Source: Cladocopium goreaui (taxonomy: Eukaryota > Sar > Dinophyceae > Suessiales > Symbiodiniaceae). Taken from it: a DNA stretch of 64,000 nucleotides. The stretch spans positions 149,501 to 213,500 of the forward strand of contig CAMXCT020000509.1 of assembly GCA_947184155.2 (NCBI GenBank), in the 5' to 3' direction. Of the stretch, positions 1 through 10,360 are shown piece after piece (within the stretch, counting starts at the first letter, position 1; every line of letters starts with the position of its first letter). The notes under the pieces are model-generated. The model was given only the letters and a program-made list of their open reading frames with translations, had not been told where the DNA came from and made no database searches. The position numbers and the translations under genes were made by a program.

Positions 1-294
1 AGAGTATACAGATGTATACAGTACATTCACTTTGAGTGAGATCAAACCTTTGAGACTCCAAGTGCCAGCACAGTAAATAGGTCTAGCCTAAAAAGGGCCC
101 CACTCGGTACTCAGGTTCTTGTTGCTGAAGAAGTATACAATGCTGATCATTCTGATCAAAGGTTCGTGCTCGCAACCGAAGATGGTGTCTTCTGCACTAC
201 AGTACTGGGTCAATACCAAGGCCACCAAGCAGGACCTAAAGATTGGACAGTTTTGACACCTGCGAAAATTCAGGCAGCATTCCCAATCTCATAA
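1..294 (+). pseudogene. Decayed reading frame of unknown origin, cut by window start
   Basis: Frame 1 is open from the first base to a TAA at 292-294 except for one TGA at 37-39. The last 84 codons have a coding-like composition, with segments such as VLVAEEVYNADHSDQRFVL and a final PISstop. I do not recognise the family. It could be the tail of another retroelement polyprotein or an exon of a host gene, since copia-A inserted only 375 bases downstream. The in-frame stop, or a splice acceptor after it, must be explained. From 295 to 663 I see no convincing gene. Confidence 0.3.
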
Positions 295-663
295 GCTCCT
301 GTAAAATCATTCTGATCTGCCAGTCATTTCCAACCCTTCGGCCTCAAGAGGAAGCACTGCGCCGGATGTCTCATCAACCAACTGTACATACTCGCCATCA
401 ACGGAACTGTTCGGCTCCTGCAACCTGGCAAAGTTGGATGTCGCATCATCAATTGACCCAGCTGCAACCTCACCCCCTGGCCGCCCTGGCCCACCTCATC
501 ACTGACACTTTGCCAATGGATGTCTCACTGACAAGGAGGATGTTTTGGCCTGTGCCGTTTGTGTCAGACAATTGGCCTCAGTCGCACATGGACATTGACC
601 CAAGCTGATCTGGTGAAGTTAGAAAGATGCAAAGGCACATTCTCTGATCCAATGATATAAATT

Positions 664-668
664 GATAT
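664..668 (+). repeat. 5-bp target site duplication (left) of copia-A
   Basis: GATAT directly precedes the 5' LTR, and the same five bases follow the 3' LTR at 10356-10360. Five-base duplications are usual for Ty1/copia integrases. The match fixes both outer LTR boundaries. Confidence 0.85.
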
Positions 669-835
669 TGTGGATGATGAAAGTTCTCCATTACTCATTT
701 TCACCGACAGCTGTACATGTGTGACATAGCAGTTGAAACTTGCAGCATGGCTATACCAACGCTGCTCCGCTTATGGCTCAAGAAAACCTGTTGGCAGCTC
801 AGAGCGCTGCTGACGTCCCTGTTCATAACCCCAAA
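669..835 (+). repeat. 5' LTR of copia-A (167 bp)
   Basis: It starts TGTGGATGATG and is identical to 10189-10355 except T at 825 against C at 10345. It ends CCCCAAA rather than the common CA; the end is set by the target duplication. It contains the string TCCGCTTATGGCTCAAG at 765-781, which resembles the 3' part of the dinoflagellate spliced leader. Confidence 0.88.
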
Positions 836-847
836 GGTTATGAGCCC
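836..847 (+). promoter_or_regulatory. Primer binding site of copia-A, half-tRNA-iMet type
   Basis: GGTTATGAGCCC directly follows the 5' LTR. It matches, at 11 of 12 positions, the complement of the anticodon stem-loop of eukaryotic initiator tRNA-Met (GGTTATGGGCCC), from memory of the conserved tRNA. Drosophila copia and yeast Ty5 prime from a tRNA-iMet cut in this loop. The last LTR bases TCATAACC (823-830) are complementary to the first eight bases of the site, so the RNA could form a hairpin here. Confidence 0.65.
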
Positions 848-1476
848 AAACCTTGCTACTGCTGCAAAGTATAGCCATGATGATGCAGCGTCGACGCTCA
901 GACCGAGGTGAGACGGCCGACGAGAGCTTGGACAGGAGGATTGCCGAAGTTCAAGTGGAAAGGCAGAGGGCACGCTCTGTACCACTGAGGACTGAGGATG
1001 GGCCTGGAGTTCGAAGGTTGGAGTACCACAAGCTTTGGGGCCACAAGCGGTGGCACAACCAGCTGAAGTAGGGCAGCAGCAGCTGATGAGGCAAGGTGGA
1101 GATGGGATGCCGAGATCTTTGGTGGCTGGTCAGTTTCTATGGGGAACATTCCAAGATGCGGAAGGTGCAGTTGGCACTCAGCTGCGTGCATTGGGGCGAT
1201 CTCCTGGAGACCGTGAACGCCCTCAGGTACCTCAAGGGTATCCTTCTGCTCTACTTCCTCTACCAGGTCTACATGCTGAACCTCGCAGAGGCAACGATCA
1301 TGAAATGCTGTTCGGGATAGAGGACGTCCTAATGGAGGGCATACTGGTGGGATGTTGGGGCCTCTCTCAGAGCCTCTGCAGCAGCCGCTGACGCTGATGC
1401 CGAAATCTTTGGAGCAGGCCTACCAACAGATGGGAGCTGCGCAGCTGTTACACCCCAGCCAGTGCATCCGTTTTGA

Positions 1477-3445
1477 GTGCTGCCGTTCAGCAGGAAGTAC
1501 TATATAGGATTGGCTGAACCTAGCCAAATGGGACCGAGGGAAGGAAGCCAAGTGATGGTGACTCCGGTTCGTGAAGTCCAAGCAGCCGCAGCTGCGGTGA
1601 GCTCGGTTCCCGCTCCGGCGGTCAGCCCTGCTTCTGCGGTGAAAGCCGCTACATCGGTGAGCCAGGATCCTGTGAGACCTGCGGGTCTTGCGGTGGGAAC
1701 CGGGCTAGTTGGCCAAATGGGAGGAAGCCAGGGAGTGGTGGACCCAGCTGTGTTGGCAGTGGAAGAAATCCGAAAACGGGTGATGCGGGAGGCAGAGGAG
1801 CAGTATGTTCCAACTGGAGGTTGGGTGTGGGTTCCGGAAGGTGGAGGTCAACCAAGCCCTCAACAGGGTGGAAGGCCACCTACTCCACCGCCTGGGATTC
1901 AGTCTGGTTATCCTCTGGGAAATTAGGCAGCACCTGCGCAGCCAGGATCATCGTTGACTGAAGCATTGAGGAACTTGGAGTTGCCGAAGTTGCCAGCTCC
2001 GGGTAGCCAAGATGCATCCCTCCAGTTCGGCGACTGGATGACAGCTGTGTATCCCATCATGTGCGATGTGGCTGGAAGCGCCAAGGAGTGGTGGACACAG
2101 ACGGTAAGTACTGTAGAACACCACTATGTGCAGTGGCTGTCTGCAGCACCGCTGGAAAAACTGAGGATGAAGCCAGAAGCTCCTAGACTGGTGGAACAGT
2201 TTGCCAGGCTCGAGCAGACAGGCATCTCCATGCTGTTTGGTTGTATGCCCGAGACCTTGAGGCAGGAGGCCATTGCCTCACGGCGACTTTCGGCAGTCGG
2301 GATCTTGTTCCGATTGCTCACAACATACCAACCGGGAGGAACTGGAGAGCGGACCAGTTTGATGCGAGGAATTACCGATGTGAAAGTGCCAACGGGTTTG
2401 GTGGAGAGCTTGGGTACGACCAGGCTTTGGCGCAGGTCAGTGGGGAGATCAGAGGAGTTGCGTGTGACGGTTGACCCTCTGGTACTGACAGGTGCTGGCT
2501 AGGTTCGCAGAAGCAACTGTCAAGCTGGGTGGGAACCAAGTGGCATGCAGGTTGGCGACAATGCGCCAACAGCTGGATGTTGACAGGGCCCCACAGTTGG
2601 ACTCAGTGAAGGAATGGGCCGCGTATATACAGGCTGAGTTGGAAGAACTAGCCAATGCTTAGGCGGTCCCTAAGGCAGCGACATCTGGTCAGGCAGCTAG
2701 TGGTGTAATGCCGCCGGTGGTAGCACCAGCTGTGAAGGCTCTGACCGGGGATGGTTCGAAGCCATGGGAGAGGAATGAGGGAGCTAAGGCACCGTGTCGT
2801 TTTTGAGGCACTGATGAAGGGTGTAGGCGAGGCGAGAAGTGCGGGTATGCTCATGACAGGGGCAGCCTGGAAAAATCGTCGAGGTGTCTATTGTGCTCAT
2901 CCACAGGACATAGAAAGAAGGATTGTCCAACGGTGAGACCGAAGGAAGGGAATGGTGGGCAAAAATCGGAAAAGAAGATCGCTAAGGTTCACGATTCCAA
3001 GGGTCAAAAGGGATCAGGAAAGGACCCCAAGACGCCTGAAGCTGGATCCTCGGAAGGAAAGGATCAACCAGCAGAGAAACCAGCTGAAGCTCCAAGGCCA
3101 AAGCAGGAAGGCGAGGCTGTCGGAGGGTTGGTGCAGAATTTGAGTGGGTTAGTGAAGTCCTTGACGTCGGTCAAGTCGTTATTCCTCAAGGCGGTCAAGG
3201 TCGACGGGGATGAGACGGCAGAGTACGCGTTGTTGGACGGAGGTGCTACGCATGCCCTGAGGCAGGCGAAGGCGTCAGAGGTGCCGCATTTGTGGCCTGT
3301 GCAGGTAGAAATGGCTATGGGGAGCGTCACTCTCTACAAGAGTCCTTGGCACAACACCCTCTTGGCGCTAGAAAGCGTGGACCATAATCCCGCTCAGGTT
3401 GTTGGTGGACCTCCCACCCTCATCATGGCAGGTTGGACTGCGTGA
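1477..3445 (+). pseudogene. gag: copia-A gag and protease region, broken
   Basis: Frame 1 runs from 1477, with an in-frame TAG at 1924, to a TAG at 2500. Similarity then continues in frame 2 from about 2495 to a TGA at 3443, so one frameshift lies near 2490-2500. Frame 2 carries further stops near 2660 (TAG) and at 2804 (TGA). The TGA at 2804 falls inside a CCCH finger, where the neighbouring CRF...GTDEGCRRGEKCGYAH suggests a lost tryptophan. A CCHC knuckle (CLLCSSTGHRKKDC) follows at about 2889-2930. An aspartic protease motif, LLDGGATHA, lies near 3226-3255, with DGG in place of the usual DSG. The product would be capsid/nucleocapsid and the processing protease. Confidence 0.75.
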
Positions 3446-3683
3446 TGTGCCAAGGGTGCCCTGTTATGGACCGAGCAGCAGCCTTGCAGCTATTGGATTC
3501 TCTGGAAAGGAATGGGGTTGGGGACACGTATGCTCCAACACCACAGGAATTCAACTGGTGGAAGGAGATGTATCCACGTTCCGAGAAGGATCTGGTCACT
3601 GATGAGAGACCAGGGCGTGTCGTGGGATGAGATCAAAGCGCCCATTCCATGGAACAGACGAAAGAGACGAAGGCTGGAACGAG

Positions 3684-4080
3684 CCAAGGGGGGAGTAGTT
3701 CTGCATCTTTTCGCGGGCCGCGGGTCCCATTCAGAGAAATGGCAATCTCTGGGAGGTGCAGACACCGAGGTCCTAACATTGGACATCTCTGCGAATTCCC
3801 AACTTGCACTCGGCGTCTGTATGGTCGTATCTCTGGAGCTTGGCTGAAAGAGGCCGTATCAGAATGATCACAGCAGGTCCTCCGTGCCGAACTGTGAGCA
3901 GGCTGCGGCACAGAAGATTAAACGGATGGGGACACAGCCCTGTGGCTGAAGACCTTGGGATTCCATGAGAATCCCAGGAAGGGATGAGAGATGCAGGGAT
4001 ACCCGGCCGTTGCGGTCTCTTTGTGGAGAATCCTCAGGACCCAGTTGCGTACCTTGAGGATGGCTTGGAAAGGGACTACC
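3684..4080 (+). pseudogene. copia-A methyltransferase-like segment within pol
   Basis: Between protease and integrase there are three blocks in the order and rough spacing of C5-cytosine methyltransferases. VLHLFAGRGS near 3690-3720 resembles the AdoMet motif I. AGPPCRTVSRLR at about 3869-3904 carries a PPC like the catalytic motif IV. FVENPQDP near 4020-4043 resembles the ENV/ENP motif VI. They are in different frames because of indels. I see no target-recognition domain. DIRS-1 and DIRS-2 carry a related block set upstream of RT. Retroelement capture of DNA methyltransferases is known in dinoflagellates; whether this divergent domain is one of them is inference. Confidence 0.55.
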
Positions 4081-4389
4081 CGTCGTTCTGGGAATGGGTA
4101 GAAACAGAGGACTTCATGCGAAGACAGCCGGACGTCTTCAAGATCCGAGTGGATCAAGGAGCATTGGTGCATCCGAGACCCAAACCCACGACGCTCATGA
4201 CCAATATGGCTCAGTTGCGGGAACTGGATGGCATTAAGGCCTCGGCAGCAGGCGGGGAGATTCAGGAAGATCTTCAAGAACGCTTGAAACAGACCGCTCT
4301 GTGGTCATCATGGGCAGCAGGCTTGGTCGAGTCACTTAAGATGGTGATTCCCAAGTTTTTGCAGGAAAAGAATCAGCAGCCAACGCTGC

Positions 4390-5232
4390 AGAAGCTTGAC
4401 CTTGAGGGTTGGAAAAACCATCTGCTATCCCAGCACGTTCCGTATAGACGGGGCTGTCGGATTTGCCTGGAAACCATGGGATCAGCAGAACCTCACCGTA
4501 GGAAAAAGGGGCAGGAAAGTGCTTTTGTGATGTCAGCAGACATCTGTGGGCCTTTCAAGCAGGGAACCGACTTGCACAGGAAGGTGAAGTACGCACTGAT
4601 CGCGACCATCCCTGTGCCACAAAGTGGCCGACTCCAGGGGAGCAGCAGGAAGTTGACTCTGAGGCTCCGGGAAATGGAGATGAAAAGGAAAAAGATCTTC
4701 TACCAGAGTTGGAACATGGACCTCCTATAGAAAGTCTAGAGGACCTGTTGGAAGCGCCAGAGCCTAAAGAGTGTGTCTCTGAGTCTCTGAGGAGGTCGCT
4801 AAAAAGAAAAATCAGGCTTGGCAGGAGTTCCTGAAAAAAGAAGCTCGAAGTGCATCCGAAGAGATTCCTGTGGAAAACCTGACGTTCATGGAACCCATGG
4901 CTTCCCGTGAGCAGGAAGAAGTCGTCATGGCTCTTTCCAAGATTCATGCTCGAGCTCGGAGTTTGGGAATTCCAGTGTATCGGTTGCACACCGATCGAGA
5001 AAAGTCATTTGCCACCAAGGCCATTTCCAAGTGGTGCTTGGACAGAAATAAAGGTCTTTCAGACTCTGACTGTGGGCGACGAACCAGAGGCGAACGGCAG
5101 GGTGGAAGGCGAAGTCCTGCAATTCAAACGCCGTCTCAAGCTGTTGCTTGTGGAGACTGGGGTCAACATGACCTATTGGCCCTGTGCGGCAAGACATGGA
5201 AGAAAGGCTGCGATCACAACTTCGAAAGTTAG
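4390..5232 (+). pseudogene. copia-A integrase, broken
   Basis: The zinc-binding start of a copia integrase is visible as HVPYRRGCRICLETMG near 4434-4481, followed by SADICGPF near 4535, which holds the first catalytic Asp. The frame closes at 4730. Pieces resume at 4870-5232 (including YRLHTDREKSF, with the second catalytic Asp) and in an overlapping frame at 4907-5245 (EPEANGRVEGEVLQFK, a likely third acidic site). The core domain is therefore present but split over at least three frames. Confidence 0.7.
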
Positions 5233-6021
5233 GGGCTCAGTGTAAGGAGATGCCACGATTCGCTGTGATGACTCAGGTGAAGGCCAAAAGATGGCACCGG
5301 GTTCAGGAAGGAGCCCTGTCATTGCCCTACAAGACTTTGCGAATCATGGGCCCTTCCCACTCCATGACCAACGGATGGGTTGCCTTTGACGAAGCCGGCA
5401 ATTCTTGTGCAGCACGCGCGATCGGTTTTCATCCCAGACCCGCTGGGAGAAACCGCTCGACTGGAGCTTGAAGCCGTGGAAAACCCAGCTGTCCCGCCAC
5501 GCAAGTTGTATGGGAAACAGCCTTTGTCTAAGGAAGTTGGAAAGGTTCCACAACCACCTGCCCGGGTGGCCCAGGTGCCTGCTCACGGGGAGCTTGAGGC
5601 GCCAGGGGCCGTGTCAGTTCGAGATATGGCTGATGTATTTATCCCCAGAGATGGCTGAATTGACGAACCAGAGGACGAGTATGAGCCGCTGGTTGCCGGC
5701 GACTCAGCTGCTGATGTGCCTGTGGGGGATAACGAGCCAGCTCTCACTGCGTTACGGGCTGGGGGGGAGTCTTTTGATGATGGACTAGGTTCATCAGGAG
5801 CTCAAATCCGAGGTTGGGGGAGATCGACGTCTCTGAACTCCCAGGGTTTGTGGATGAACTTAGATACCAGCACTGCAACTTGAAGAAATCCGCTGGAACA
5901 GTTGAACGCTGTAGCTGGTGACAAAGAAGAGGGTGCCGGGCTAGGTGGTCTGGTGAAGCATGTGAACCTTCAGGTGCATAGCCTGGAACGAGATTACTAG
6001 TGGGAAGAGAAGGACACCAAG

Positions 6022-7070
6022 ATGGCAGCTCTGAGAGCTGTTGGGGAGGGAAGCTGGCATAGACTCGCTGCTTTTTCGGCTGAAGTCCCAGAAAAGGGAA
6101 GGGCGGAAGTGGGTAGCGATGGGCAGAAACCTCCAACGGTCTTACAAACCTTTACGGTCCCTTTGACAATGGTAAAGAAGGATCTGGAGTCCTGGCTGGA
6201 ACCTGTCAAGGCCGGGTATCGGCAACTGACCCAGGAAAGCCAGGCGGTGAGACTGGTAACAATCAAAGAGTTGGAAGCCATGATCATGGAAGGCTACCAA
6301 ACCATGGAGCTAGCACCAAGCAAGCTGGTTACCACGGTTAAATCGCCAAATGGGAAGCGCAAGGCACGGATTGTGATCTGTGGAAACCTAGTGACCAAGG
6401 CTCACGAGGATGGCAACAAGGCTCAGGCGACACCAGTGCCGGCAGCGGACTTGTATGCTGGAGGAGCTGACGCCACAGCCATTCGATGTATGGTCAGAAA
6501 GACCGCCGGGACATGGGAGTCCTAGGCATCAAGGGCGCGTTCTTGCTTGCCCCACGCCGAAGGGAGCAGGAGTGCCTGATGATGACCATCCCGCCGAAGC
6601 TGCTTGTTCAGGCTGGGATCTGTCCGCCGGAAGAGCGGTGGGTGATCCAAAGGGCGATGTACAGCTTGGAGACCAATCCGGCAGACTGAAGTAGCTTCCG
6701 TGACCAAAGGGTCAAGAAATTTGAGTGGAGCTCAAATGGTAGGGTGTTCTGGATGCATCAAACTGTGGAGCCAAATGTTTGGCAAATCTTGTCAAGTGAG
6801 GAGCCAGGAAGAGCTGACTCGGATGAACGGGTGGATGGTTTTTGTACTTTGTACGTAGACGATGTTTTGGTCTGTGGGCCACCGGAGGTCATCAAAGGGT
6901 GTTTGGGCAGGGTGACCCAAGAGTGGAGCTGCTCCCAAGCAGAGTATCTCTCAGAGAAAGGCACGCTCCGATTCTGTGGAATGGAGTTGAAGCTGAACCC
7001 TAATGGCGGCATCCTCCTGTCCCAGGAATCGTACACGAGTGACATTCTGGAGAGGTATATCCCGATGTGA
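6022..7070 (+). pseudogene. copia-A reverse transcriptase, broken
   Basis: Segments 6022-6525, 6486-6689 and 6744-7070 together give a copia RT. GKRKARIVICGN (near 6352) resembles the conserved start of the domain, GIKGAFLLA (near 6526) the first catalytic block, QRAMYSLE the next, and FCTLYVDDVLVCGP (near 6843-6885) has the catalytic YVDD. The pieces lie in different frames. Bases about 7126-7180 hold a tandem duplication of a string including ATAAAAATAGCGCAGACCCC, followed by the RNase H region. Confidence 0.8.
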
Positions 7071-7183
7071 ACGAATCACTGGTTCCGATCGGAAAGGTGG
7101 AAGATGGTGAAGAATCACCACCAGACCCCTCTGACATAAAAATAGCGCAGACCCCTATGAGATAAAAATAGCGCAGACTCTCG

Positions 7184-7860
7184 TTGGGGAGCCCTTGTGG
7201 CTCAGCAGAAAAACTAGGCCTGACGTGGCGTATGCAGGAAGTTGGCTTGGATCACGGGCATCAAAGTGTCCAAAGAAGGTGTGCCTGGTATGTGAAGCGT
7301 ACCTTGGGACACGGGTTGCTCTATAAGAAGTGCCAGGAGGCTGACCGAGGGCCTGATGGCAAACTGGCGTTCTGCAGGGATGCCAACACCTTAGAGGTAC
7401 ATTCGGATGCGTCGTTCGGTCCGGTGGAGAGAAATCTCACCAGGGTCTTCTTGCAGTTTGGGCTGGAGGGTTGATCCAGTGGGAAAGCAAGCGACAAAGT
7501 TTTGCCACCTTGAGCAGTTCGGAAGCGGAGGTGACGTCCTACGTGGACGCTATGTGCCTAGGAGATTCCGTGGCCGCTTTGGTCGACATCTTTGAGGAGG
7601 GGAGATTGACAGAAAAAGGGGTTCGAGTGTTGTATGGAGATTCCCAATCAGGTATCCAGGTAGTGCTACCCAAACGGGCCTTGGAGATCGAGGCATCTCA
7701 GGCTGCGCTCGAGAGCACTGCACGAAGCTGTGCAACAGGAGGTATGGAAACTGAAGCACGTGGCTGGGGTGGAACTGGCAGCAGACTTCCTCACAAAACC
7801 CATGACTGTGGGACTACGTGGACGAGGTTCAGAACCTTTGCGGGGCTCTACGACATGGCC
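7184..7860 (+). pseudogene. copia-A RNase H, broken
   Basis: LEVHSDASFGP near 7394-7426 carries the first acidic residue of a copia RNase H. SFATLSSSEAEVTSYVDA near 7498-7551 carries the second, in the next frame, and YGDSQSGIQV near 7633 the third. A frameshift near 7470 separates the first block from the others. The end of the domain grades into the 3' open region. Confidence 0.75.
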
Positions 7861-10132
7861 GAGCCGGAGGACCTGGAGACCTTGAAGAAGATCGCGATCT
7901 GCATGGACTGGGCTCTGAAGGGCTTAGTGGTAGCTGTAAAGTCAGAGAAGTGGAATCCGTCTGCAGAAGAGCACAAGACTGTGACGGAGGTAGGTATCTG
8001 CGCTGTAGCTGCTGGCCACGTAGTTCAAAGGTGGAAACATCACCTCTGTTGTCTGAAAAGGAAAGGAATGGCGAGGGAAGATGAACCCGGCAACTCAAAT
8101 GGGGAATCCGGTAACCCCGGAAGCATTACAAGATGGCTGAGGGAAGATGAACCCAGCCCTAATCCCGTAGATGGTCCCCATGTTAAAAAAGGATGGCTGA
8201 GGGAAAATGAACCCAGCCCACAACCAACTAGTAAGATGCCAAGGGAAAATGAACCTGGCATTAACCCCTCAAATGGTCACCAAGGTCCCACCTCTTTTGG
8301 GGATTCCGGTTTTGGGGAATCGAGTTTTGGGGATAGCGTGGCCTGCAGTTTTCCATGTGACAGGTTAGACCAGGTGAAGGGACCCGTTCTCTCCACAGAC
8401 TTCGGGTCAAGCGACCACTGCCCCGTTCGGCTACCGGGTTCGTGCGCTACGCGCTGGAGCCATGGATGCTGCGCCGACTGCTGTCGCAGCTGCTGATGGA
8501 GCTGGTGGCGATGGTGGCGATGGTGGAGAAGATGGGGGAGATAGGCCCGATAGGAGCCTCATCATCCAAGCCCGGGCGACTATGAGAAGAAGAAAAGGAA
8601 GAGAAAGAAAAAGAAGGCCAAGCAGGGCCAAATACAAGAGCAGAAGGAAGAAGACTCCACGATGGAGAAGCCAGAGGCTCGGGGCACCGAACACAACATC
8701 TGGTTTGAGGGCCAGCAGGAGTTAGCCCTACGCCATGAAGCTATGAAGGCCAGACAGGCCAGGCAGGCAGCTCGCAGACAGTATACTGCGGGAAGCCCAA
8801 GGAAGGATCCCAGTGGAAGAGTCAGACGAAGAGGCTGTGGTGCTGAGGCCAAAGCTGAAGGCGATCCCACGCCCGTGCCGAAGCCAAGCCCAGTGGTGGA
8901 GGACGCTTCGCGTGGCTCGGCCTCTGCAACGCCGGGAACTTCGTCTACGACCGCAGTGGCTTCTTCTAGCTCCGCAACTGCAGCAGTGTATGGCACCTGC
9001 TCCGGAGAGGTCGGAAGGCCTTGCTGCTTACTCGGTGAGAACGTTCGGCCACATGGACAGTGATTTTGGCTACTTCAAGAGTCAAGGTGATCGAGTTCCT
9101 CGCCGCCGCATCAACCAAGATGGTGACCTCGAAGTTTGCCGTCAGGACGGCTTGGTGGAGGTCTTCGCGAAGGCTGGAGCTGACCAACAAGAAGATGAAG
9201 AGGAAGAGCCGGAAGATGACGATGAAGATGAGCAGGATGACCATCCTGGAGACGGAAATCCTCCTGGTAGTGGTGGTCCTTTTGATCGAGACCCTCCTGG
9301 TGATGGAGGTGGAGCTTCAGGTCATCAAGGCCCTTCTGGAGGTGATTCGTCTGATGAGAACTGGGGGTCTCAGTGGACTCCAAAAGGGAAGGTGGCGCCA
9401 GAACCAGAGGGTGAGCCAGAACCAGAGGGTGAGCCGGGAGCAGAGTCGAAACGTGCTTCGCCAGGTACTGGGGCGGAGCCAATGGTCAAAGCTATGAGGA
9501 TGCCGAGCTCTACTACAAGACCGTGGGAGAACGTGGGGTTTGCGGCGCCCCCTCCGGAAGGAGGAAAGGATCGATGGCGGTTGGACCTGGTCGAAGGTTG
9601 GATGATCAGGTGCCACCGGGAGCCGAGAAGGAGGGCCTTTCACCCGGTGCACAAGAAGGCTCCCCACGCGGCTTCTTCGCTGGAGCCTACCAGGGTCACT
9701 GTGGGCTTCGTGGGCCGCGAGAAGTTCAAGGTTGAGGACCAGTGCACTGATGCTGTCCGTGATCTTAGCCAAGGTCGCTGGACGGGCTGGACCTTTTTCA
9801 AACTGAAGGTGCCTGAGCCTGCATCGGTTCCACCGGACACACTTTTTCCAGGAGAAGATGCACTGCGAGGTGAAGAAGGGCATCGTTCTCTTCTACCTGA
9901 GCGACCAGTTAGCGATGACCAGGCAGCTGGACCTGATGGCGGGACGTATGCCACTGCGGCATCTCCTGCACCAGCTGCTCCACAGGCGGCTCCAGCGACT
10001 GGCTACGCTGGTGGCCGTGGGCTGCTGGACCGAGCACAGCCTGTGGTGGCCGACCTTTGCCGCCGAGATGCGGAACTTCAACCGGAAGAAGGTGAACTGA
10101 GCGAGGGTTGGAGTGAACTTTCGAGCGTCTGA
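7860..10132 (+). pseudogene. copia-A 3' open region after RNase H, function unknown
   Basis: Open frames at 7471-8496, 8662-9063 and 8813-10132 follow RNase H. The first has a degenerate repeat around REDEPSPNP/RENEPSPQP at about 8065-8265, then short SFGDSGFGE units. The middle is basic (RKGRERKRRPSR). The last has an acidic stretch of Glu/Asp at about 9180-9245, Pro/Gly-rich linkers, EPEGEPEPEGEP, and a more ordered part near 9590-9830 (WMIRCHREPRRRAFHPVHKK, TVGFVGREKFKVED). I cannot name a family. A similar extra open region follows RNase H in copia-C, so it may be a normal part of this lineage. Confidence 0.5.
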
Positions 10133-10172
10133 GCTCGTGTAGTTTTTTCCCACGGTGACTATGACTTGCCAT

Positions 10173-10188
10173 AGTGGCAAGGGGGGAG
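10173..10188 (+). promoter_or_regulatory. Polypurine tract of copia-A
   Basis: GTGGCAAGGGGGGAG sits directly before the TGTGG start of the 3' LTR, the expected site for plus-strand priming. Confidence 0.75.
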
Positions 10189-10355
10189 TGTGGATGATGA
10201 AAGTTCTCCATTACTCATTTTCACCGACAGCTGTACATGTGTGACATAGCAGTTGAAACTTGCAGCATGGCTATACCAACGCTGCTCCGCTTATGGCTCA
10301 AGAAAACCTGTTGGCAGCTCAGAGCGCTGCTGACGTCCCTGTTCACAACCCCAAA
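10189..10355 (+). repeat. 3' LTR of copia-A (167 bp)
   Basis: One base differs from the 5' LTR (C at 10345). It is followed at 10356-10360 by GATAT, the right-hand target duplication. Confidence 0.88.
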
Positions 10356-10360
10356 GATAT

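Larger units (their letters stand above)
669..10355 (+). mobile_element. copia-A: complete Ty1/copia retrotransposon with decayed coding region
   Basis: A 9,687-bp element bounded by 167-bp direct LTRs and a GATAT target duplication. The internal order is gag (CCCH plus CCHC fingers), aspartic protease, methyltransferase-like segment, integrase, reverse transcriptase (YVDD), RNase H and a further 3' open region. RT follows integrase, which is the Ty1/copia order. A primer site follows the 5' LTR and a G-rich polypurine tract precedes the 3' LTR. The LTRs differ at one position, which implies recent insertion, yet the coding region carries many stops and frameshifts. It may have been mobilised by proteins of another copy, or the frame breaks may be sequence errors. 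Confidence 0.9.
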
